A stretch of 64,000 nt of DNA, taken from positions 496,001 through 560,000 of the forward strand of contig NZ_AUAS01000002.1 of NCBI RefSeq assembly GCF_000428845.1. The letters run 5' to 3'. The stretch is from Dyadobacter alkalitolerans DSM 23607. GTDB lineage: Bacteria; Bacteroidota; Bacteroidia; Cytophagales; Spirosomataceae. Positions within the stretch are counted from its first letter, which is position 1; each line of letters opens with the position of its first letter. A program made the position numbers and the translations under genes. The notes under the pieces were generated by a model. It had not been told where the DNA came from. It searched no databases and saw only the letters and a list, made by a program, of their open reading frames with translations. Of this stretch, positions 38,315 through 46,386 are shown piece by piece.

Positions 38315-38782
38315 TTAATTTCCTTTGATAATAAGTAACAGCGCCGGATTTCGAGGCGATTTCTGTAAATCTTGGCCGTTGTACTGAAATCGCGTGTATT
38401 CATATACAGCAAAGCATTTGTTGTCGGTTTGCCTAAACGAGACGTTCAATGTGTCAGAATCTTCACTATTCAAATGAAGTATCATCGAGCATTTACCGCT
38501 AATATTTTTTTGGAAATCTGCCGCAAAAACAAACCCTCCCACAGTTGGTACGAACTCCTTATTTAAAACGATCCACTCTTTTTCTTCAAAATCAAAAAGC
38601 CTGATAGAGTCAGCTGAGTAGTAGGATTGCGTAGTGTCCACGAGATTTTTTCCTTCCCGGTTCACGATCGAAAACCTGATTGGCGGTGTTATCGCGGCAT
38701 CGCCAGTATCTGAGCAATTATCACAGGCAAGAAAAGCAATGCTAAGGGCTAAAAGAGATAACAATATGCAAAGTGCCTTCAT
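38315..38782 (-). CDS. Unknown lipoprotein
   Basis: 155 aa from the ATG at 38782 (MKALCILLSLLAL). The signal peptide ends AFLAC, making Cys20 the lipid site, with DNCSDTGDA following. The mature part is beta-rich: PIRFSIVNREGKNLVD, then SIRLFDFEEKEWIVLN and LHLNSEDSDTLNVSFRQ. This layout is common in small Bacteroidota lipoproteins. No catalytic motif is visible and no function can be assigned. It follows the small membrane protein gene at 38849-39019 on the same strand and precedes sdpI by 45 bp. Confidence 0.7.
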   Translation of the reverse strand: MKALCILLSLLALSIAFLACDNCSDTGDAAITPPIRFSIVNREGKNLVDTTQSYYSADSIRLFDFEEKEWIVLNKEFVPTVGGFVFAADFQKNISGKCSMILHLNSEDSDTLNVSFRQTDNKCFAVYEYTRFQYNGQDLQKSPRNPALLLIIKGN

Positions 38783-38848
38783 TTTGTGAGTAATTTTCAA
38801 CGTAGACACAGCTCATTGACTTTTAGCTGGCGTCGGCATATGATTGTG

Positions 38849-39019
38849 TCATTCATAACCCTTAATTTGCGCTAAACCCCTAACCGAAAGCCAATACAGC
38901 ACTATGCAGAATGGCACCAGAATAAATATGTTGCTGCTGACGAATTTAACCATAATGCTGGCTGATATAGCAACTATCCAGATGCTAAATAAGTATTTTG
39001 CCCATGGAAGCTTGTTCAT
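38849..39019 (-). CDS. Small two-helix membrane protein, 56 aa
   Basis: An open frame of 57 codons, ATG at 39019 to TGA at 38849. It begins MNKLPWAKYLFSIW and has two hydrophobic segments (about residues 9-24 and 30-46, the second ILVPFCIVLYWLSV), ending with GLAQIKGYE. The composition is that of a real membrane protein rather than chance, and it fills what would otherwise be a 384-bp gap. No family recognised. Same strand as the lipoprotein that follows. Confidence 0.5.
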   Translation of the reverse strand: MNKLPWAKYLFSIWIVAISASIMVKFVSSNIFILVPFCIVLYWLSVRGLAQIKGYE

Positions 39020-39166
39020 GATTATTGCTGTTTAAACTCTCTGTTATTCCTGAAAATAGTAAAAAAATGAGTAAATGCCAAAATAGTGGGTTGCTTTCTT
39101 CGTGCCAGGAACTTGAAGGATTTTGATTCGCATATTCGTATATTGAGTCATTAATGAACCGTTACG

Positions 39167-39604
39167 ATGTTGAACGTGAATAAAAAAACTTACAAATCTG
39201 AAATAGGCCCTGAGCTATCCATTTCAATTTCAGGCGTGCTCATGATTGTCAGCATCTTGCTTACTACAAAAGGAGGCTGGGCCGGTTTGGCAATTGCTGC
39301 AGTGATAGCAGTGTTCCTTTTGCATTTGTTTTCGACTACATTTTACCAAATTCTCGGCGATCAGCTCAGGATTAAATCCGGGTTTTTGATGGACAGGAGG
39401 ATACCCATTAGATCGATCACAAAAATCGTCGAAACTCGCAACCCGTTAAGTTCTCCCGCACTGTCATTGAACAGATTAGAGTTGAAGTTTAATCGCTATG
39501 ACAGTATAATGGTTTCTCCCAAAGACAGGACTCACTTCATTGCTGACCTTTTGGAAATCTCAGAAAACATTGATGTCCCATCTTCTTACATTTTGAAGCA
39601 CTGA
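39167..39604 (+). CDS. PH-domain membrane protein (bacterial PH, DUF1200-like)
   Basis: 145 aa. Two hydrophobic segments lie at about residues 20-35 and 40-56, then a bacterial pleckstrin-homology fold: YQILGDQLRIKSGFLMDRRI, followed by PIRSITKIVETRNPLSSPAL and FNRYDSIMVSPKDRTHFIADL. This pattern is shared with YdbT-like proteins of Bacteroidota. They may bind lipid or protein at the inner membrane; no function is known. Stand-alone gene. Confidence 0.8.
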   Translation: MLNVNKKTYKSEIGPELSISISGVLMIVSILLTTKGGWAGLAIAAVIAVFLLHLFSTTFYQILGDQLRIKSGFLMDRRIPIRSITKIVETRNPLSSPALSLNRLELKFNRYDSIMVSPKDRTHFIADLLEISENIDVPSSYILKH

Positions 39605-39837
39605 ACTTTAATGACCGAAGCTCAATAACCTGCAATGTGTTGCCGTTGCCTGATCGAAAAGAAATAAGCGCGTCGGTAGTATCCTGGCCTGAACCATTTC
39701 TTTTTTCGCATTAGATGTGCTTGGATGCAGTACGCCACAAATCCGTCGCGTAACATACATTGCAATGCCTGAAGATATCCGGGCACTTCCCGGGAGATTT
39801 ATATAAATTGCTTTTTTTAACAAAACAATCTTTCCAC

Positions 39838-40263
39838 ATGACACATACTACCGCCAATCCAAAGATTCACGAAGGTCGTAACTTAAAGCGTTTCAGGGAA
39901 ATGCTTGCCGTAAAACAAGAGGCGTTGGCCATCGAGCTTGGCGAGGACTGGAACCAGCAGAAAGTTTCCCTACTTGAACAGAAGGAACAGATCGATTCAG
40001 ATATTTTGGAACAGGTCGCAGCAATTTTGAAGATTCCAGGGGAAGCAATCCGCAATTTTGATGAACAGCAGGCTGTGAATATTATTTCAAATACATTTCA
40101 AGATAGCTCATTTGTTAATGTCGGAAATACGCCAACATTCAATATCAATCCAATTGAAGAAATCAGAAAGCTTCATGTCGAGAAAATGGAGCTTTATGAA
40201 CGGATGTTAAAGGAAAAGGATGAAATGATTGGGCGGCTGGAGCGGTTGATTGGGAACAGTTAA
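39838..40263 (+). CDS. XRE-family helix-turn-helix protein
   Basis: 141 aa from the ATG at 39838 (MTHTTANPKIHEG). Residues ~14-70 are a helix-turn-helix of the Cro/C1 type (NLKRFREMLAVKQEALAIEL, then EQKEQIDSDILEQVAAILKI). Residues ~75-105 are a linker with many Asn and Phe. The C-terminal ~35 residues form a charged helix (KMELYERMLKEKDEMIGRLE) that probably dimerises. Small DNA-binding proteins of this kind are common in Bacteroidota genomes and not assigned to a pathway. Convergent with the antitoxin-like gene 47 bp away. Confidence 0.8.
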   Translation: MTHTTANPKIHEGRNLKRFREMLAVKQEALAIELGEDWNQQKVSLLEQKEQIDSDILEQVAAILKIPGEAIRNFDEQQAVNIISNTFQDSSFVNVGNTPTFNINPIEEIRKLHVEKMELYERMLKEKDEMIGRLERLIGNS

Positions 40264-40310
40264 TAAGAAATTGGCGAGCTATCGAAATGCCAAGAACCTA
40301 ACTTACTAAC

Positions 40311-40637
40311 TCACCCCACCTTAACTCCAATCAGCTCAACTCCCAAAACTTCCTCGATTCTAACAATCGTATCAATGGTAAAATTGCTGTTCCCTTTCAC
40401 CCAGGAATTTACCGTTTGAGGCGTCACTTCCAATTTTTCTGCCAGATCTTTTTGGCTCATTCCGAGTGTTCGCAAGTGGGAAAGAATATTTATGGCAATG
40501 GCCCTGGACTTTTCAAGGGCTTTGGGATTTTCAGCTTTTCGCGCTGCACGCTCTTTCCATTTGCTGGATTCCGCGGCGGTGACCGATTCTAATTTCTGTA
40601 ATATTTCTTCTCTCGCTTGCATATCATTCAAAATCAA
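40311..40637 (-). CDS. HigA-like antitoxin candidate (XRE helix-turn-helix)
   Basis: 108 aa. The N-terminal ~45 residues are charged and helical (ILQKLESVTAAESSKWKERA); residues ~52-100 form the helix-turn-helix (LGMSQKDLAEKLEVTPQTVN, SWVKGNSNFTIDTIVRIEEV). The organisation resembles HigA: a DNA-binding module that could repress its own operon. Its start overlaps the stop of the upstream gene by 14 bases, so the two are translated together. Order on the transcript is partner first, then this gene, the order of higBA. Confidence 0.72.
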   Translation of the reverse strand: MILNDMQAREEILQKLESVTAAESSKWKERAARKAENPKALEKSRAIAINILSHLRTLGMSQKDLAEKLEVTPQTVNSWVKGNSNFTIDTIVRIEEVLGVELIGVKVG

Positions 40638-41181
40638 TATATCCCCAATCTTCTACCGTTTCTATATTTAGTTCTTTCAAAAATCTTACGACCACATTTA
40701 ATTTTTCGAGTTCTCTTTTCAAATGTTCACGCTCATTCATCGCTTTGGTTAATTTAATGGCACTTCCAGAGATTACAAAAAAGTCATAATTAAGTCTTAC
40801 AGCATACATCCTAAGCCATGATTTCGCACCAGTTCCGTAGGCTTTGCTCTTTTCATTAACCACTTTGATTCGAGCGACCCGATCCAGCGGTTTAAAAATA
40901 TCTCCCAGCTTTTGCCGAAAGTCCTGCCCTCGCGCTACTTTCAAAAGTTGCCTTTCAAACTCATCAGCTTCGGACAATGTTATTGAAACAGCTTGACTTA
41001 CTGAGCAATGGCCATAAAAATCCGTAATAAGGTCTTCTTCATGCTTAGTAAAAAATGTTTCTAAATGCTCTGGGTCATTCCAGCATTTAAATGCAAGGTC
41101 ATATTCATTTTCCTCATTTTCTTCAAACCGTGCTGCCCAAAGTGTCTCAGGAACAATGCGTATAAGCTCAACAATCTTCAT
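40624..41181 (-). CDS. Unknown protein, toxin candidate of a HigBA-like pair
   Basis: 185 aa. The N-terminal ~110 residues contain WAARFEENEENEYDLAFKCW and FFTKHEEDL, helical and acidic. The C-terminal part resembles a small beta-sheet core: YGTGAKSWLRMYAVRLNYDF, then FVISGSAIKLTKAMNEREHL and KRELEKL. The order 'K-x-W-L-R-x-Y-A-x-R then FVISGxAIKLTKxM' recalls the RelE/HigB core, where a basic strand is followed by an x-K-T-x motif. It is larger than HigB (~90-110 aa). Co-transcribed with a helix-turn-helix protein that overlaps it. From memory similar pairs occur widely in Bacteroidota without a name. Toxicity is inferred. Confidence 0.6.
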   Translation of the reverse strand: MKIVELIRIVPETLWAARFEENEENEYDLAFKCWNDPEHLETFFTKHEEDLITDFYGHCSVSQAVSITLSEADEFERQLLKVARGQDFRQKLGDIFKPLDRVARIKVVNEKSKAYGTGAKSWLRMYAVRLNYDFFVISGSAIKLTKAMNEREHLKRELEKLNVVVRFLKELNIETVEDWGYIDFE

Positions 41182-41306
41182 GATTATAACCGCAAGTGTG
41201 CGAATTGATAATGTGTGTAAAAACTGACATAGGGTAATTCTCCAAAGCTAATAAAAGTTTCGAAAAATCAGATTATAACCTGATTTTTAAAAATCCAGGA
41301 TTACAT

Positions 41307-41314
41307 TACCTTTG
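41307..41314 (+). promoter_or_regulatory. Bacteroidota -7 box (TACCTTTG) for the MATE gene
   Basis: TACCTTTG matches TAnnTTTG and lies 29 bases before the ATG of the MATE transporter. A T-rich stretch 20-25 bases further up may be a weak -33 element. Confidence 0.55.
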
Positions 41315-41342
41315 CGCCCCGCATTTCAGAAAACCTTCCGCC

Positions 41343-42710
41343 ATGATCGCGACGAATCAATTAGGAGAAGCGCCTATCAGGACGCTGTTTTTTCAAAATT
41401 ATGGCCCTGCGATCATCAGTCTGCTGTCTTCTATCATTCACCAGGTCATTAATGGGATTATCCTCGGACAACAAGTGGGAAAGGATGGCCTGGCGGCTGT
41501 TGGGTTGTACGGCCCTGTTGTGATCGTTCTGGTAGCACTGAGCTTACCTATTATGATTGGTGGCGGCGTGCTGATCGGTAAGAGTATCGGAGCGGGAGAC
41601 TTTAAGCAGGCTCAACAGGTCTTTCAATTTGCTACAACAATTGTTATTTTACTTGGCACTTTTGTATCCATCACTGCACCGTTTACAGCAGTTCCTCTTG
41701 CCCGGTTCCTGGCTGGGGCGGCTAATGTTACTTTGGCGGAAAACACGGCGGACTATGCTTTCTGGCAGTTGGTGGGGCTGCCGTTTTTCTTTCTGGGAAT
41801 GATCTGGGGAAACTTTGTGCGTGCGAACAATGTGCCGAAGGTCTCACGAAATGCTTCCATTGTGGCTGCCGGCGTCAATGTCGTTCTGGATCTGATACTC
41901 ATTGTGGCTTGCGGAATGGGGGTTAAAGGCGCATCCATTGCCACAGCAGTGGCATTGGCCACTGGCGCAACCTACCTTTTTGTATACATTTTAAAAGGGA
42001 ATACGCACCTTAGTTTTTCAACATTTCGGTTTACCTTGAAACTTCCGCAGTGGAAAGACTATTTTAAAATAGGACTTCCTTCATTTGCGTCCGAAATCGC
42101 ATTTTCGTCGGGCTTGCTGTTGATTAACCAGTCGCTGATCGGTTTCGGAGCCACAGCAGTGGCTGCATTTGGTTTGGTGAACTATCTCAGTTTCCTGCTC
42201 ATCCGACCGTTTACCGCGGCAATGATCGCCGCACTTCCCATTATGTCATTCAATATAGGTGCAAAACAACCGCAGCGTGTGTTACAGACTTTGCATTTCG
42301 CACTGGGTTTTACAGTGTTGCTGGGGATTGTGGTGACTGCAATTGGCTTATTTGTATCGGATCAGTTGATAATGGTATTTTCGGGAGACGAGAACATTGC
42401 TTACAGGAAAATTGCAAGCCAGGCGATGGGATTATATTTTTTGCTTTTTTTAGCGGCAGGGCCGAATTACCTGCTTGCAGCCTTTTTTCAAAGTACAGGG
42501 AAAACAATTATATCCTTGGTTATCAATTTGTTAAAAGGATTTTTACTAATTACACCAGCGCTTATGATCCTTCCTGAATATCTGGGCCTACCGGGCATTT
42601 GGCTATCCAGATCTTTGGCCGAAATACTGACTTTAATCATCGTCGCAGCGTACACATTGTATTATAAGGATCGGTATTTTGCCGTCAATGCAATTGTGCC
42701 GAATACTTAA
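41343..42710 (+). CDS. MATE family efflux transporter
   Basis: 455 aa with twelve hydrophobic segments in two halves. The start APIRTLFFQNYGPAIISLLSS and the repeated GADG/SIGAGD pattern (IGKSIGAGDFKQAQQVFQFA near residue 80) fit the family, as does the loop GNFVRANNVPK followed by LDLILIVACGMGVKGASIAT in the middle. MATE proteins exchange Na+ or H+ for drugs and other cationic compounds. No regulator is adjacent. The downstream histidine kinase gene is convergent, with only 15 bp between the stops. Confidence 0.92.
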   Translation: MIATNQLGEAPIRTLFFQNYGPAIISLLSSIIHQVINGIILGQQVGKDGLAAVGLYGPVVIVLVALSLPIMIGGGVLIGKSIGAGDFKQAQQVFQFATTIVILLGTFVSITAPFTAVPLARFLAGAANVTLAENTADYAFWQLVGLPFFFLGMIWGNFVRANNVPKVSRNASIVAAGVNVVLDLILIVACGMGVKGASIATAVALATGATYLFVYILKGNTHLSFSTFRFTLKLPQWKDYFKIGLPSFASEIAFSSGLLLINQSLIGFGATAVAAFGLVNYLSFLLIRPFTAAMIAALPIMSFNIGAKQPQRVLQTLHFALGFTVLLGIVVTAIGLFVSDQLIMVFSGDENIAYRKIASQAMGLYFLLFLAAGPNYLLAAFFQSTGKTIISLVINLLKGFLLITPALMILPEYLGLPGIWLSRSLAEILTLIIVAAYTLYYKDRYFAVNAIVPNT

Positions 42711-42725
42711 TCGGTATGCTTAGCT

Positions 42726-44858
42726 TTATGCATGGCCGATAACAGGAAAGTATAGTTTGAACGACGCGCCGAGTCCCCGGCTGCTTGTTGCCATGATCGC
42801 CCCGCCATGATTCTCCATTACTTTTGCACAAATAGCTAAACCTATACCCGTTCCGGCAAATTCGTTTTTACCATGCAACCGTTGGAAAACCTGGAATATG
42901 CGTTCCTGGTATTGTTCGTCGAAACCAATACCATTATCGGTAACTTCAATCTGGTAATAAAAATCCGTCCGGCGGGCAGGCTTGACAGATGGCGGTAAAT
43001 CGGTCGAGGAAAGTTTAGCAGACTTAATCTGGACCAGAGGAGCCACATTAGCATGCCGGAATTTGAGGGCGTTGCTCAGTAAGTTTTGAAATAGTTGGCC
43101 TAATTGTAAACGATTTCCGTATACAATTGGCAGCTCATCTATTTGAACGATGGCACCGGTTTCAAGAATAGTCAGTTCAAAGTCTGGCAAAATGCCTTTA
43201 ATAATGGCTCGCAGCGATATCTCATGATTGTCGCTGCCCTGGCTTGTAAGGCTTGAAAAACTCAAAAGGTCATCGATGAGCGTAGACATCCGGCTTGCTG
43301 CTGCCCGCATCCGCTCCAGATAGTTTAAACCATTGCCAATTTGGGTCCCATATTGTCTTTGAAGGAGGTCACCGAATTGTTGGATCTTACGAAGGGGCTC
43401 CTGTAAGTCGTGACTGGCTACATAGGCAAACTGCTGCAAATTTTCGTTCGAGCGGATAAACAATTGGTTGGCTTTTTCAAGCTCCTCATTGATAGCAATA
43501 TACTCCTCGTTCTGGGCTGCCAGTTCTTCATTAGCTGCGGCCAGCTCCTTTGTCCGTAATTCCACAAGGCTTTCAAGCTGGTGCTGGTGCTGCCTTTCTA
43601 CCGTAACATCCTGCGCCGACCCCACCAACTTGTAGGCGACTCCCTGGTTATCGTAAATGACTTTACCTCTTGCATGCACGATCCGCTGCACATCGGACTT
43701 ATAGGCGATCAACCGGTATTCAGCGTCGTAAACCCCATCGGATCCAGGCAGAAGGGCCTGTGCAATGGCGGAATTTACCCGGCCACGGTCCTGCGGGTGA
43801 ATGGGTTGGTATACCTGATCCAGTGGCATTTGCTGATCGCCAAAGCCAAACCAGTTTTGAATATTTCGTGAGTAGGTCACTTTACCGGTAGGAATATCCA
43901 GTTCCCAGGATCCAAGTTCGGCCAACTCGACGGCACCGCGGAGGCTGGCTTCGGCATGCCGGAGGTCTTGCTGGATCACTACCAGGTCGGTCACGTCGGC
44001 GGCGGTGTTCATTACGCCGTAAATCCGGCCGTCCGAATCACGAAGCGGAGTGAATGTATAGTTGAAATAAAAGAGTTTTAAATGCCCGTCAATCATGAGA
44101 TCAACCCGCTGGTTTTTGGCTTCATATGCTTTCCCCGTAAAGTAAACGGAGTCGAGCTGCTCATAAATCCCCGTCCCGGCCAGTTCTGGCAGGATTTCAG
44201 CATAACATTTACCGACGATATCATTGCCTTTACCCCAAACATCAATAATAGCCTGATTCACCAGTTCAATCCGCATCTCCCGGCCCACGTACACGCCAAT
44301 CGGGAATGGTGCACTTTCTACCAAATTCCGCAAGCGGGCCGCACTTTTTTCCAGGCCTGAAAGCTGCAACTGGCGGGTACCGACCGCAGAACCGTCTGGT
44401 ACGCAGGTTATTAAAACACCATTTAAAGAATAATTATCATCTTTGAGAGGGCTGACGCTGCACTTAAAACGCGTTCGTTCAGCATCTGAGCCTGCAGGCA
44501 GATGGAGGTCTTGATCTTGCAGGTTAATGGCATCCGCGCCAGCCATAACTGACGATACTACTGAACCAAGGGATGTCCAGAATGCAGTATTTTTATCCAA
44601 AGATCTGCCAAACCAGGATTTCTCCTCACCGCTGCCAAGATATTCCTGAAATGCATCATTATACAGAGTAACGAGTTCCGGCCCCCAGCATATGAGCATT
44701 GGAATCCGGGCGCTCAGCATCATCTGGACAAGTGTACAAAGGCTCTTTGGCCAATGATTTGGTGTTCCGATTGGCGAAGCAGACCAATCAAATTTTCGGG
44801 CAAATTCGCCCATCTGTCCCCCACCGTCTAAAAACCGGAAATCGTAATTATTATTCAA
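42726..44858 (-). CDS. PAS-domain sensor histidine kinase
   Basis: 710 aa, no membrane helix. The N-terminal ~160 residues start MGEFARKFDWSASPIGTPNH and continue PMLICWGPELVTLYNDAFQ, the opening seen in many Bacteroidota PAS kinases. PAS domains follow at about 165-290 and 300-425 (GAVELAELGSWELDIPTGKV, then FGFGDQQMPLDQVYQPIHPQ). A coiled coil (ELAAANEELAAQNEEYIAIN) leads to HisKA with the phospho-acceptor His about residue 483 (VASHDLQEPLRKIQ). HATPase_c has VTDNGIGFDEQYQERIFQVF and GTGIGLAICAKVM. Cytoplasmic ligand sensing is expected. No response regulator lies beside it. 231 bp of gene-free sequence separates it from the divergent esterase gene. Confidence 0.92.
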   Translation of the reverse strand: MNNNYDFRFLDGGGQMGEFARKFDWSASPIGTPNHWPKSLCTLVQMMLSARIPMLICWGPELVTLYNDAFQEYLGSGEEKSWFGRSLDKNTAFWTSLGSVVSSVMAGADAINLQDQDLHLPAGSDAERTRFKCSVSPLKDDNYSLNGVLITCVPDGSAVGTRQLQLSGLEKSAARLRNLVESAPFPIGVYVGREMRIELVNQAIIDVWGKGNDIVGKCYAEILPELAGTGIYEQLDSVYFTGKAYEAKNQRVDLMIDGHLKLFYFNYTFTPLRDSDGRIYGVMNTAADVTDLVVIQQDLRHAEASLRGAVELAELGSWELDIPTGKVTYSRNIQNWFGFGDQQMPLDQVYQPIHPQDRGRVNSAIAQALLPGSDGVYDAEYRLIAYKSDVQRIVHARGKVIYDNQGVAYKLVGSAQDVTVERQHQHQLESLVELRTKELAAANEELAAQNEEYIAINEELEKANQLFIRSNENLQQFAYVASHDLQEPLRKIQQFGDLLQRQYGTQIGNGLNYLERMRAAASRMSTLIDDLLSFSSLTSQGSDNHEISLRAIIKGILPDFELTILETGAIVQIDELPIVYGNRLQLGQLFQNLLSNALKFRHANVAPLVQIKSAKLSSTDLPPSVKPARRTDFYYQIEVTDNGIGFDEQYQERIFQVFQRLHGKNEFAGTGIGLAICAKVMENHGGAIMATSSRGLGASFKLYFPVIGHA

Positions 44859-45089
44859 CCCTAGACAATCGTATTTATCGTTTCGGAAAGTTAAACAATC
44901 TCTGTTTATAATTAAAACCGGGAAAGTGGGTGTAACCTATGCTTCCGGGACGATCCGTGGCTTTATTTTTCCGGATATATTTGATTTATACCAATAGTAA
45001 CTGGAAGTCAACTTACGGCAATTCTACCATAAGTATAAAATCCACAATCTTTCTTTAATATATAGTTTACTTATACAAACAGTCATATT

Positions 45090-45948
45090 ATGATAGCTAT
45101 CCGATCTTCTGTAACCTTTCTATTGCTATTAGTGCTTTTTGCTACCCAGGAAGTCCACGGCCAGGATAATAGCCTGTCAGAGCGCATCAAGCGTGTTGCC
45201 ATTGTTCTTGACTCATCGACTTTATCAAGTTATGCGCCCTTCGATCTGGGATTTGGGATTAATCCGGATTTTAAAGTAATGGGGATCGGCGAACAGTCGC
45301 ACGGCACTTCTGAGTTTTTCAAGGCGAGAATTTCTTTGATTAAATTCCTGGCCAAATCGAGTGGTGTGACCAAAATAGGACTGGAAGCCCCATTCGCGGA
45401 AGTGGAAAATTTGAAAGCAGTTCCTAATGCTCAACAATCCAGAAAACAACTTCCAGGCGCAGTCGACATTGCGGGATTCGCTGATGGCAGAAAATGTTCT
45501 CAATGCATTAAAACCCGGCCAAAAGATGATAGTTCTGGCGCATAATGGTCACGTACAAAGGACGCCAAATACCTATTCCAAAAGTATGGGATACTTTTTA
45601 TCTCAGAAACTGGGCACTCAATACCAATGTATGGCAATTACAACGTCCACCGGATATTATACCGCGTTCACGCCCGCAGCCGGAAAGGTTACAGACAAAA
45701 ATCCGATCCCTAATGCGAAGGTCGGCACTTTCGAACACGAGCTTTCTAAAATACGAAAACCAATGTTTTTCTTTAATACATCAATGGTCAGAAAGCAGCG
45801 TGGCAGTGGGACTTTGCCAGATCAATACAAACTGCTCCCATTTGGCGTGACAGACCAGCCATTTGTAAGCGGAAATCTGCTGGACGACTTCAACTACGTA
45901 CTTCACATTGAAAAGACTTTTGGAAACCAAAGTTTTTACCTAAAATAA
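45090..45948 (+). pseudogene. Erythromycin-esterase-family gene with internal out-of-frame deletion
   Basis: The first frame (45090-45545) gives a signal peptide and the family N-terminus: VMGIGEQSHGTSEFFKARIS, with the catalytic Glu-x-x-His motif, then KIGLEAPFAEVENL. From about residue 112 it reads nonsense-like sequence. The second frame takes over near 45427 with LNNPENNFQAQSTLRDSLMA, then IVLAHNGHVQRTPN, the family's C-terminal half, and ends at 45948 with an intact C-terminus. A normal member has ~400-430 aa; here ~200 residues of the middle, with further active-site residues, are missing and the frame is lost. Function is surely destroyed. Confidence 0.8.
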
Positions 45949-45963
45949 GGGCAGGAGATTAAA

Positions 45964-46050
45964 ATGCCTGAGAAAGTGGGTATTCCAAATAATGAAGAAA
46001 GCAACGCGCATCTGGATCGTCTGGCAAAAGGGAATACCATCATTCTATAA
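45964..46050 (+). CDS. Small ORF, 28 aa, with a strong Shine-Dalgarno site (uncertain)
   Basis: ATG at 45964 to TAA at 46050, reading MPEKVGIPNNEESNAHLDRL and ending KGNTIIL. It is preceded by GGCAGGAG eight bases before the ATG, a good Shine-Dalgarno sequence, rare in this genome type. It lies between the broken esterase gene and a convergent DUF3253 gene. It could be a real short peptide, or the end of a lost gene. No homology recognised. Confidence 0.3.
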   Translation: MPEKVGIPNNEESNAHLDRLAKGNTIIL

Positions 46051-46053
46051 ACT

Positions 46054-46305
46054 CTATTCTGAGCCAATTTTAATGCGGACCGGCCCCTTGATATCATGGA
46101 CATCAACCGGCACTCCCTTTTGCGTTATCATTACGCTGCCTTTTTTGTGTAGATCAATGGCTACCCCGAGTACATCTTTCATATGTGTGCGCCAGTCGTC
46201 AGGAAATAGCTTGCGCGCGATTTCTGAGGGACACGTACTTTTCTCAACACCACGATCAATGGCGGTAGACAGGATGGTTGTGGCTATTTTCTCGTAATAC
46301 TGCAT
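46054..46305 (-). CDS. DUF3253 family protein
   Basis: 83 aa from the ATG at 46305 (MQYYEKIATTIL); the frame extends further upstream but the family begins here. The pattern ILSTAIDRGVEKSTCPSEIA, followed by WRTHMKDVLGVAIDLHKKGS, VMITQKGVPVDV and GPVRIKI, fits DUF3253, a small winged-helix-like protein of unknown role. Same strand as, and just downstream of, the large repeat protein. Confidence 0.8.
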   Translation of the reverse strand: MQYYEKIATTILSTAIDRGVEKSTCPSEIARKLFPDDWRTHMKDVLGVAIDLHKKGSVMITQKGVPVDVHDIKGPVRIKIGSE

Positions 46306-46386
46306 ACGTATGCTACTTAAATAGGTTTGCAGAAACAACATAAAGATCCGGACCAGCTGTGGACATTTCAATATCATATTGTCGCC

